NCBI GenBank assembly: GCA_964405775.1
Contig: CAYOPG010000005.1
Coordinates: forward strand, 1 to 49,526
Direction of reading: 5' to 3'
Source: JAAZFF01 sp964405775
Lineage (GTDB): Bacteria > Verrucomicrobiota > Kiritimatiellia > RFP12 > UBA3636
Length of the DNA stretch: 49,526 nt
Shown here: positions 25,410-32,694 of the stretch, piece by piece
Layout: every line of letters starts with the position of its first letter
How positions within the stretch are numbered: the first letter of the stretch is position 1
The notes under the pieces: model-generated
The model's database searches: none
What the model saw: only the letters and a program-made list of their open reading frames with translations
Told to the model about the DNA's origin: nothing
Position numbers and translations under genes: made by a program

Positions 25410-26774
25410 ATGTACGATTTGATTGTACTCGGCGGCGGTCCCGGCGGCTATCTCGCCGCTGAACGCGCGGCTCAGGGCGGCCTCAACACGCTGCTCATCG
25501 AAAAGAACAAGCTCGGCGGCGTCTGCCTCAACGAAGGCTGCATCCCCTCGAAGACGCTCCTCAACAGCTCCAAGGTGTTCGACCACGCCAAGAACGGCGC
25601 GGCATACGGCGTCACTTCCGAAAATGCGCGCATCGACCAGGCCGCCGTCGTCGCACGCAAGAACAAGGTCGTCAAGATGCTCGTCTCGGGCGTCAGCGCA
25701 ACCATGAAGGCCGCAAAGGTCACCGTCAAAGAAGGCAGCGGCACGATCCTCGGACGCGACGCCGCCGGCGTCATCTCCGTGCAGGTGGGCGACGAGAAGT
25801 TCGAGGCTAAGCGCCTCGTCATCGCCACCGGCTCAGAGCCAGTCCTGCCGCCCATCCCCGGCGTCAAGGAGGGCCTCGCAGACGGCTCTGTCATGACAAA
25901 CCGCGAAATCCTCGACCTCACAGCAATCCCCAAGACCCTCGCCATCGTCGGCGGCGGCGTCATCGGACTCGAGATGGCCGGATATTTCCAGACATGCGGC
26001 TCGCAGGTCTCCGTCATAGAGATGCTCGACCACATCGCCGGCGCCGCGGACCGCGAGATGTCGTCGCTCCTCCAGAAGGCATACGAGAAGAAGGGCATCA
26101 AGTTCCACCTCAACTGCCAGGTCACGGCAGTCAAGCCCGGCCACGTCGAGTTCACGGACGCGGGCAAGACGAACAGGGTCGATGCCGAGCGCGTGCTCAT
26201 GAGCGTCGGCCGCCGCGCCGTCACAAAGGGCTTCGGGCTCGAAAGCATCGGCGTGCTCACCGACCGCGGGCGCATCGTCACCGACGCGCAGTGCCGCACC
26301 AACGTCCCGGGCGTCTTCGCAGTCGGCGACGTCAACGGCGTGTGGATGCTCGCTCACGCCGCATACCGCGAGGCCGAAGTCGCCGTCAACACCATGCTCG
26401 GCAAGAAGGATGTCATGCGCTACGAGGCTATGCCGTCCGTCATATACACGTCGCCGGAAATGGCGTTCGTCGGCGAGACGGAGGAGACCTGCAAGGCCAA
26501 GGGCATCGAGTACAAGAAGGTCACGCTCCCCATGAGCTACAGCGGACGCTACCTCGCCGAGAACGACGGCGGAGAAGGCAAGATCAAGCTGCTCGTCGAC
26601 CCCGTGCGCAACCGCATGATCGGCTGCCACATGATCGGCAGCTACGCATCCGAGATCATCCTCGCCGCCGGCATCATGATCGAGACGCAGATGCGCATAC
26701 AGGACATCAAGGAAATCATATTCCCCCACCCCACAGTCTGCGAAGTCATTCGCGAGGCAATCTTCCACATTTAA
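25410..26774 (+). CDS. lpdA: Dihydrolipoyl dehydrogenase (E3)
   Basis: This 454-residue FAD flavoprotein re-oxidises the lipoyl arm with NAD+. FAD-binding GGGPGGY is at 8-14, the redox disulfide is Cys39-Cys44 in GGVCLNEGCIPSK, the NAD-binding GGGVIGLEMA motif is in the middle, and the C-terminal His440-Glu445 pair is in HPTVCEVIRE. The gene starts one base after the E2 stop, with GGAGGGG overlapping the E2 end as ribosome site. It serves the complex encoded around it and may also serve others. Confidence 0.96.
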   Translation: MYDLIVLGGGPGGYLAAERAAQGGLNTLLIEKNKLGGVCLNEGCIPSKTLLNSSKVFDHAKNGAAYGVTSENARIDQAAVVARKNKVVKMLVSGVSATMKAAKVTVKEGSGTILGRDAAGVISVQVGDEKFEAKRLVIATGSEPVLPPIPGVKEGLADGSVMTNREILDLTAIPKTLAIVGGGVIGLEMAGYFQTCGSQVSVIEMLDHIAGAADREMSSLLQKAYEKKGIKFHLNCQVTAVKPGHVEFTDAGKTNRVDAERVLMSVGRRAVTKGFGLESIGVLTDRGRIVTDAQCRTNVPGVFAVGDVNGVWMLAHAAYREAEVAVNTMLGKKDVMRYEAMPSVIYTSPEMAFVGETEETCKAKGIEYKKVTLPMSYSGRYLAENDGGEGKIKLLVDPVRNRMIGCHMIGSYASEIILAAGIMIETQMRIQDIKEIIFPHPTVCEVIREAIFHI

Positions 26775-26795
26775 CGAAAGAGAAGGCAACACAAA

Positions 26796-29273
26796 ATGTC
26801 AAAGCAACTATTCATCGACCCCGCAGAAGTCAGGAAACCCAGCTGGATCAAGCTGGACAAAATCCCCGTCAACCAGTACAAGCGCACCATAAAGGAGGAG
26901 CAGGAGAACTTCTCCAAGGCCGACTTCCTGCGCATCTACAAACACATGCGCATCATACGCGAGTTCGAGAGCATGCTCTACTCGATCAAGACCACGAACG
27001 CTTACAACGGCCTGGAGTACAACAACCCCGGCCCCGCGCACCTCTCCATGGGCCAGGAGGCCGCGGCAGTCGGCCAGGCGTTCCTCCTCTCGCCCGAGGA
27101 CTACATCTTCGGTTCGCACCGCAGCCACGGCGAAATCCTCGCAAAGGGCCTCTCCGCGATCCACAAGCTCAAGGACAAGGACATCCTCTCCATCATGGAG
27201 GGATTCCTCGACGGCGACGCATATAGGGTCGTAGAGCAGGCAAACAAGGGCAAGGACCTGTCCGTCAAGGAACTCGGCGTGGAGTTCCTCGTGTACGGCG
27301 CGCTCGCGGAGATTTTCGCCAAAAACACCGGCTTCAACCGCGGCCTCGGCGGCTCCATGCACGCCTTCTTCCTCCCCTTCGGCATCTACCCCAACAACGC
27401 CATCGTCGGCGGCTCCGGCTCCATATCCGTCGGCGCCGCGCTCTACAAGAAGGTCAACCGCAAGCCGGGCGTCGTCATCTGCAACATCGGAGACGGCTCC
27501 ATGGGCCGCGGCCCCGTCTGGGAAGGCATGGCGCTCGCGTCCATGGACCAGTTCCGCACGCTGTGGGAAGGCGACATGAAGGGCGGCCTCCCAATCATGA
27601 TCAACATCATGAACAACCAGTACGCAATGGGCGGTCAGACACGCGGCGAGACGATGGGCTATGACTTCGCCGCGCGCATCGGCGCAGGCGTCAACGCCGA
27701 GCAGATGCACGCCGAGCGCATCGACGGCTACAACCCGCTCGCAGTCATCGAGGCTATGGGCCGCAAGCTCGACATCCTCCGCGACAGGCGTGGCCCCGTC
27801 CTGCTCGACACCGTCACATACCGCTACTCCGGCCACTCGCCCTCGGATGCCGACTCCTACCGCTCCGCCGAGGAGAAACAGGCGTGGGAGAAGGTCGACT
27901 CCATCAACGCGTTCCGCAAGGAAGTCGTCGACGCCAAGATCGCCTCCGAAGCCGCGTTCAACGAGATTGACGAGTACGTCGTCAAGACGATCACCAACGC
28001 CGTCAAGCTCGCCATCGACCCGCAGCTCTCGCCGCGCATGGACCTCGTCAAGCACCCGGACGCTATCGAAAAGCTCATCTACTCCAACCTCAACGTCCCC
28101 AAGATGTCCGAAGCCAAGCCCGACATGCTCATGAAGCGCGAGGACAACCCGCGCGTGCAGCAGATCGCCAAGAAGGAGCGCTTCGCATTCGGCGCGGACG
28201 GTAAGCCCGTCTCCAAAAACAAGGTCTTCCAGCTTCGCGACGGACTCTTCGAGGCGATCCTCGACAAGTTCTACGAGGATCCCACGCTCGTCGCATACGG
28301 CGAGGAAAACCGCGACTGGGGCGGCGCGTTCGCCGTCTACCGCGGCCTCACCGAGGCTGTCCCCTACCACCGCCTCTTCAACTCCCCCATCTCCGAAGCC
28401 GCCATCATCGGCTCCGCGGTCGGCTACGCCATGTGCGGCGGCCGCGCGCTGGTTGAGCTCATGTACGCAGACTTCATCGGATGCGCAGGCGACGAAATCC
28501 TCAACCAGCTCCCGAAATGGCAGTCCATGTCGGCAGGCATCCTCAAGATGCCCGTCGTCGTACGCGTCTCCGTCGGCTCCAAATACGGCGCCCAGCACTC
28601 GCAGGACTGGACCTCCCTCTGCACACAGGTGCCGGGGCTCAAGATCGTGTTCCCGGCCACACCGTACGACGCCAAGGGCCTCATGGCCTCCGCGCTCAAC
28701 GGCACCGACCCGGTGATCTTCTTCGAGAGCCAGCGCATCTACGACATCGGCGAGCAGTTCCACAAGGGCGGCGTCCCTGCTGAGAGCTACCAGATCCCGT
28801 TCGGCGAGCCGGACGTCAAGCGCGAAGGCAAGGATCTCACCATCCTCTCCATCGGCGCCACGCTCTACCGCGCGCTCGAGGCGGCGGAGCTGTTCGAGTC
28901 CAAGTACGGCATCAGCGTAGAAGTCATTGACGCACGCTCGCTCGTCCCGTTCAACTACGAGAAAGTCATCGAATCCGTCAAGAAGACGGGCAAGATCATC
29001 GTGGCTGGCGACGCCTGCGAGCGTGGCGGGTTCTTCAACGACCTCGCCCGCAACATCGGCAGCTTCTGCTTCGACTACCTCGACGCGCCTGTCGCCGTCC
29101 TCGGCTCCCGCAACTGGATCACGCCGTGCTACGAACTCGAATCCGACTTCTTCCCGCAGACGAGCTGGTTCCTGGATCTCTTCCACGAACGCATCCAGCC
29201 CATCCCCGGCTACGTCGCGACAAAGAGCTTCACGGACGTCGAGCTCCTCCGCCGCAGCCGCCTAGGCGTCTAA
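26796..29273 (+). CDS. Fused E1 alpha-beta, thiamine-diphosphate-dependent 2-oxoacid/acetoin-type dehydrogenase
   Basis: This 825-residue protein joins both E1 subunits. The alpha half (about 45-430) has the thiamine-diphosphate motif from GDGSMGRG (Gly232-Asp233-Gly234) to NNQYAMGG (273-280), and TYRYSGHSPSDADSYR, the phosphorylation-loop-like segment. The beta half (from about 477) has LRDGLFEAI, GEENRDWGGAF and the PVVVRVSVG/KYGAQHSQDW region. Fused E1 enzymes occur in several anaerobes and Bacteroidota. Candidates are pyruvate, branched-chain or acetoin dehydrogenase, or cleavage of a related alpha-hydroxyketone. The upstream SDR favours a ketose or acetoin-like substrate but this is inference. 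A strong terminator ends the operon. Confidence 0.9.
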   Translation: MSKQLFIDPAEVRKPSWIKLDKIPVNQYKRTIKEEQENFSKADFLRIYKHMRIIREFESMLYSIKTTNAYNGLEYNNPGPAHLSMGQEAAAVGQAFLLSPEDYIFGSHRSHGEILAKGLSAIHKLKDKDILSIMEGFLDGDAYRVVEQANKGKDLSVKELGVEFLVYGALAEIFAKNTGFNRGLGGSMHAFFLPFGIYPNNAIVGGSGSISVGAALYKKVNRKPGVVICNIGDGSMGRGPVWEGMALASMDQFRTLWEGDMKGGLPIMINIMNNQYAMGGQTRGETMGYDFAARIGAGVNAEQMHAERIDGYNPLAVIEAMGRKLDILRDRRGPVLLDTVTYRYSGHSPSDADSYRSAEEKQAWEKVDSINAFRKEVVDAKIASEAAFNEIDEYVVKTITNAVKLAIDPQLSPRMDLVKHPDAIEKLIYSNLNVPKMSEAKPDMLMKREDNPRVQQIAKKERFAFGADGKPVSKNKVFQLRDGLFEAILDKFYEDPTLVAYGEENRDWGGAFAVYRGLTEAVPYHRLFNSPISEAAIIGSAVGYAMCGGRALVELMYADFIGCAGDEILNQLPKWQSMSAGILKMPVVVRVSVGSKYGAQHSQDWTSLCTQVPGLKIVFPATPYDAKGLMASALNGTDPVIFFESQRIYDIGEQFHKGGVPAESYQIPFGEPDVKREGKDLTILSIGATLYRALEAAELFESKYGISVEVIDARSLVPFNYEKVIESVKKTGKIIVAGDACERGGFFNDLARNIGSFCFDYLDAPVAVLGSRNWITPCYELESDFFPQTSWFLDLFHERIQPIPGYVATKSFTDVELLRRSRLGV

Positions 29274-29297
29274 AGCAGCGCCGTCCAAACAGCAAAC

Positions 29298-29342
29298 GCC
29301 GCCTGCCCTGCACCCGCAGATCAGGCGGCCTTTCTTTTTTTT
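29298..29342 (+). terminator. Rho-independent terminator of the SDR-E2-E3-E1 operon
   Basis: An 8-bp stem GCCGCCTG (29298-29305) / CAGGCGGC (29322-29329) encloses a second stem CTGC/GCAG with an ACCC loop. It is followed directly by CTTTCTTTTTTTT (to 29342). It stands 25 bases after the E1 stop. Confidence 0.92.
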
Positions 29343-29348
29343 CCATCC

Positions 29349-29372
29349 GTGGCAGAGTCCCCACCCTGCCAC
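29349..29372 (+). repeat. 24-base palindromic repeat, copy 2
   Basis: The sequence starts GTGGCAGAGTCCCCACC and ends CTGCCAC, so 7-base ends are perfectly complementary (GTGGCAG/CTGCCAC). It lies 6 bases after the T-run of the terminator. Copies 1 and 3 are at 950-973 (inverted) and 49473-49496. Confidence 0.85.
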
Positions 29373-29497
29373 AGGCTTCCGCCTTGATAAGGGCCAGACA
29401 AGATTTTGCGCCAACAGCGTCAACCAAGTCTCTTGCCCCAAACTGGCCTCATGTGGCATAATGTGCGCGTCACATGCAATTTCGCAGCACGACACAA

Positions 29498-29514
29498 TAT
29501 ATTTCTAGCACAGC
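29498..29514 (+). promoter_or_regulatory. -10-like TATATT 11 bases before the PHP gene
   Basis: TATATT (29498-29503) stands exactly 11 bases before the ATG at 29515. No Shine-Dalgarno is present and no good -35 lies 16-18 bases upstream. An alternative promoter is TTGCCC, 18 bases, CATAAT at about 29434-29463. Confidence 0.35.
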
Positions 29515-30798
29515 ATGACCAAAGAATCCCCTCTGATTTCGCAGCTCAACGCCCCCACCCCCGAAGAACGTCTTGACGCCCTCAGAACCCTCAAGGCGAG
29601 CGCACCCGCGCGAGAAGGCGGCTCAGCCCCGGGGCGCGACGTAAACAACCACATCCACACCACATATTCATTTTCGCCGTACTCGCCCACCAAGGCCGTA
29701 TGGATGTCATACAAGGCAGGTCTTGCCACGGCGGGCATAATGGATCACGACTCCATCGCCGGAGCACGCGAGTTCATCGAGGCGGGGAAGATCATGGGGC
29801 TTCCGACGACCATAGGAGCCGAGCTGCGCGCCTGCTTCGCATACACGCCGCTTAAAGGCCGCCGCATAAACAACCCCGACCAATCCACCGTCGCATACGT
29901 TGCCATGCACGGCGTGCCGCATTCTCGCATCGACGCGCTTGCGGAGTTCTTCGACCCGATCAGGAAGGCGCGCGATCTTCGCAACCGCCAGATGACGGAC
30001 AACCTGAACAGGACGATTGCCTCGGCGGGCGTCTCCATCGACTATGATGCCGATGTCGTCACAATATCTGAGTGGAAGAACGGCGGCGAAATCACGGAGC
30101 GTCACATTCTGTACGCCGTGGCGAACAAGCTTATAGGCAGGTTCGGCATAGGCGCGGATCTCGTCGCGTTTCTACGGCAGAAGCTGGCGCTTCCCGTATC
30201 GGACAAGGTGGAGGCCAAGCTAACGGACGCGTCCAACCCGTTTGCCGACTACGACCTGCTCGGCGTGCTGAAGGGGAATCTTGTCGAGAAGTTCTACATC
30301 GACGCCACAAAGGAATGCCCCGCCATTTCCGAGGTGGCGGAGTTCACGAAGGAGAACGGCATCGTTCTCGCCTACGCGTATCTCGGAGACGTCACGGCAT
30401 CGGTCACCGGCGACAAGAAGGCGCAGACTTTCGAGGATTCGTATCTTGACGAGCTTTTCGAGGAGATCAAGCGTATCGGCTTCAACGCCGTCACGTACAT
30501 GCCGTCGCGTAACACACGCGAGCAGCTTGAGCGCGTGCGCGCGCTTTGCGACAAGCACGGTCTTTTCCAGATAAGCGGAGAAGACATCAACCAGCCCTCT
30601 CAGGAGTTCATCTGCAAGGCAATGCGCGATCCGTTCTTCGCCAACCTCTACGATGCGGCCTGGGCACTTATTGGCCACGAGCTACTCGCCTCCGGTGAGC
30701 TCTCCAAGGGAATGTTTTCGGAGGAAACAAAGCGAATTCACCCAGATCTCACCGAACGCATCGCGTACTACCGCGACGCGGCAAAGTCAAAGTTCTAA
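29515..30798 (+). CDS. PHP-domain metal-dependent phosphoesterase family protein
   Basis: This 427-residue protein carries PHP-domain metal-ligand motifs: NHIHTTYSFSPYSP with His46 and His48, IMDHDSIAGA with Asp77, His78, Asp79, and IGAEL with Glu103. The remaining PHP ligands towards the C-terminus are less clear. No signal peptide is present. PHP proteins hydrolyse phosphoesters of nucleotides, sugars or histidinol. The gene is separated by only two bases from a class II aldolase gene, which points to a phosphorylated sugar or sugar-derived substrate. I do not know a characterised enzyme with this pairing. Confidence 0.75.
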   Translation: MTKESPLISQLNAPTPEERLDALRTLKASAPAREGGSAPGRDVNNHIHTTYSFSPYSPTKAVWMSYKAGLATAGIMDHDSIAGAREFIEAGKIMGLPTTIGAELRACFAYTPLKGRRINNPDQSTVAYVAMHGVPHSRIDALAEFFDPIRKARDLRNRQMTDNLNRTIASAGVSIDYDADVVTISEWKNGGEITERHILYAVANKLIGRFGIGADLVAFLRQKLALPVSDKVEAKLTDASNPFADYDLLGVLKGNLVEKFYIDATKECPAISEVAEFTKENGIVLAYAYLGDVTASVTGDKKAQTFEDSYLDELFEEIKRIGFNAVTYMPSRNTREQLERVRALCDKHGLFQISGEDINQPSQEFICKAMRDPFFANLYDAAWALIGHELLASGELSKGMFSEETKRIHPDLTERIAYYRDAAKSKF

Positions 30799-30800
30799 AA

Positions 30801-31913
30801 ATGAAAAACTTCTTCGAAAAAAATGCCGAGAAAATCGAGCAATACGTGTCAATGTCCAACGCTGGCGGCAGCCGTAACGACTACGTCCAAGGCGGCGGTG
30901 GCAATACGTCCGTAAAGTTCGACTCCAAACTCATGGCGATCAAAGCCTCTGGCTTCCGCCTGGACCAGGTCGCCACGAACAACGCATACGCGGTATTAGA
31001 CTACTCTGCTGTCCGCTCCTTCTACGAAAACACAGACCCTGCCACGCTCGAAGATGTCGAGAAGGCCGGCTCTTCGAAGGCCAAGGAAAACACGCTCGCA
31101 ATAGAAGGTTTGCCACAGCTCCGCCCGTCGGTCGAAGCCGGCTTCCACTCGCTGCTCGACACGTTTGTGCTTCACACCCACCCTGTGTACGCCAACCTCG
31201 CCGCATGCTCGGCAGATGGAGCCAGAGTTGTGAATGAAGCTCTCGCGGATATGCCGCAGAGCCACGCTTTTGTGCCGTACATAAATCCCGGCGCTCAGCT
31301 CACATTCTCCATCCTTAACATCCGCAATGAAGTTGAAAAGAAAACGGGTAAAAAGCCTGCCATCATCTTCATGCAGAACCATGGGCTTATCATCACATGC
31401 CCGACAGGGGAAGAATGCCTTGAATTGAATGAAGAAGTAAACAAACGCATAGCCAAAGCGTATGGCGTCTCATTCACCGACTGGCCGGAAGTCGCCATAA
31501 AACCCGCGACCTACGAAAACACATGGGTGTCCGACACGCCTTGGCTGCGTGAGCGCCTTCTGCACAGTAAATGGGATCTCGACTTCTTTGTAAAGCAGTC
31601 GCTGTATCCCGACCAACTTGTGTTCCTCTCCGGTCAGATGGAAGTGCTGGATCAGGACGACCTAACCACTACCCTCTCCTTCGGGAAACGGATGACACAA
31701 AAATGCACGATCTTCCGTAAAACGGGAGAAGTGTACTATTCTTGCAGCCGCAATGAAGCCCAGACGATTGAAGAGACGCTCTGCGCGATATTCTTCATAA
31801 CCGAAACCGTCACCAAATCAGGACACCGCATCTGCACGATGGACGAAGCCGGCAAGGACTTCATCAGTGGCTGGGAAAGTGAAGCTTACCGCCGCACACT
31901 AGGCTCTAAATAA
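30801..31913 (+). CDS. Class II aldolase/adducin-family protein
   Basis: This 370-residue protein has a zinc-dependent class II aldolase domain (about 10-225): GGGGNTSVK (31-39, phosphate/substrate loop), Glu112 in RPSVEAGFH, His125 and His127 in HTHP, and His194 in MQNHG. A C-terminal part (about 235-370) contains LYPDQLVFLSGQ and a final helical region, as in the aldolase half of bifunctional rhamnulose-phosphate aldolase/SDR proteins. It may cleave a (deoxy)ketose-1-phosphate to DHAP and an aldehyde. It follows the PHP gene closely. Its stop codon lies inside a 14-bp inverted repeat. Confidence 0.85.
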   Translation: MKNFFEKNAEKIEQYVSMSNAGGSRNDYVQGGGGNTSVKFDSKLMAIKASGFRLDQVATNNAYAVLDYSAVRSFYENTDPATLEDVEKAGSSKAKENTLAIEGLPQLRPSVEAGFHSLLDTFVLHTHPVYANLAACSADGARVVNEALADMPQSHAFVPYINPGAQLTFSILNIRNEVEKKTGKKPAIIFMQNHGLIITCPTGEECLELNEEVNKRIAKAYGVSFTDWPEVAIKPATYENTWVSDTPWLRERLLHSKWDLDFFVKQSLYPDQLVFLSGQMEVLDQDDLTTTLSFGKRMTQKCTIFRKTGEVYYSCSRNEAQTIEETLCAIFFITETVTKSGHRICTMDEAGKDFISGWESEAYRRTLGSK

Positions 31914-31937
31914 GCGATAGAGATTATTTAGAGCCTA
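31900..31937 (+). terminator. 14-bp perfect inverted repeat across the aldolase stop codon
   Basis: TAGGCTCTAAATAA (31900-31913) pairs exactly with TTATTTAGAGCCTA (31924-31937) around a 10-base loop. The left arm includes the last codons and the TAA stop. There is no T-run directly after it, so it may be an mRNA-stabilising or processing hairpin more than a terminator; a second hairpin with a T-run follows. Confidence 0.6.
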
Positions 31938-31960
31938 TGCCCTTTGTATGGGAATGAGAA

Positions 31961-31986
31961 CGGCGGATTTACCGCCGCTTTATTTT
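31961..31986 (+). terminator. Rho-independent terminator of the PHP-aldolase operon
   Basis: The 6-bp stem CGGCGG (31961-31966)/CCGCCG (31972-31977), with an ATTTA loop, is followed by CTTTATTTT. It stands 47 bases after the aldolase stop. Confidence 0.85.
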
Positions 31987-32020
31987 CAAGCAAAGCATGT
32001 AATTTCAGAGGGTTGCTCCT

Positions 32021-32050
32021 TTGACATTTTAGCGAGGGGTTTGATATAAT
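32021..32050 (+). promoter_or_regulatory. Consensus sigma-70-type promoter for the FMN reductase operon
   Basis: A perfect TTGACA (32021-32026) and a perfect TATAAT (32045-32050) are separated by 18 bases. The transcript would begin near 32057 and have a leader of about 76 bases. The leader contains a direct repeat of GTGCGCTT (32067-32074 and 32090-32097) and T-rich runs. Confidence 0.85.
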
Positions 32051-32133
32051 GGGCGAATAAGATCAGGTGCGCTTGTGTTCAGCGTTTTTGTGCGCTTTTT
32101 ATTTTATGAATCAACAACGAAACGAGGCAGATC

Positions 32134-32691
32134 ATGGGAAAATACAAAATATCCGTACTGGTGGGTAGCGTAAGCAAAAACTCCATCAACCGCAAACTTG
32201 CTGAAGCTATGATCAAATTAGCTCCAGAAAATTTCGAATTCAACTTCCTCGACATAGGGGCACTTCCTGTCTACAACTACGACAACGACGGAGACATCCC
32301 GGCCGCAGCAAAGAGCTTCAAAAAAGCAATCGCCGAGACTGATGCGTTTATAATGTTCACTCCTGAATACAACAGGTCGGTTCCGAGCGTCCTGAAAAAC
32401 GCCATAGACACCGGATCGCGCCCCTGGGGGCAGAACTCCTGGGCAGGCAAACCCGTCGCCATTATCGGGGCATCCATTGGTCCCAGCGGCACTTCAATTG
32501 CCCAGAGCCACCTGCGCGCGAGTCTGGCGTGCCTCCAGATGCGCCAGATGAATTTGCCAGAAGCGTACATAACGATCACAGAAAATTTCTATAACGCCGA
32601 TGGCACTGTCGGTGGAGGTAGCGCTGGTTTCCTGAAGAAGTGGATGGAATCTTTCGCCGCAAATGTAGCCAAAGAAGTTGCCAAGGCATAA
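32134..32691 (+). CDS. NADPH-dependent FMN reductase (flavodoxin-like, ChrR/azoreductase type)
   Basis: This 185-residue flavodoxin-fold protein matches the NAD(P)H:FMN/quinone reductase family. The FMN phosphate loop is VGSVSKNSINRKLA (about 10-23). The segment PEYNRSVPSVLKNAIDTGSR (76-95) is the family hallmark that contacts the flavin, and GKPVAIIGAS begins a later strand. These enzymes reduce quinones, chromate or azo compounds and guard against one-electron redox stress. A GAGG site lies 8 bases before the ATG. A perfect consensus promoter drives it, together with the GH78-like gene three bases downstream. Confidence 0.92.
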   Translation: MGKYKISVLVGSVSKNSINRKLAEAMIKLAPENFEFNFLDIGALPVYNYDNDGDIPAAAKSFKKAIAETDAFIMFTPEYNRSVPSVLKNAIDTGSRPWGQNSWAGKPVAIIGASIGPSGTSIAQSHLRASLACLQMRQMNLPEAYITITENFYNADGTVGGGSAGFLKKWMESFAANVAKEVAKA

Positions 32692-32694
32692 ATA

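Noticed and set aside
25833..26792. A 319-residue antisense frame over the E3 gene
   Set aside because: Same codon-bias effect; no domain and no ribosome site, while the sense frame has all E3 motifs.
26808..29186. A 792-residue open frame on the minus strand, antisense to the fused E1 gene
   Set aside because: It is a shadow of strong G/C third-position bias; the product is Asp/Glu/Val/Ala-rich with no family resemblance, and the sense strand encodes a clear E1 enzyme.
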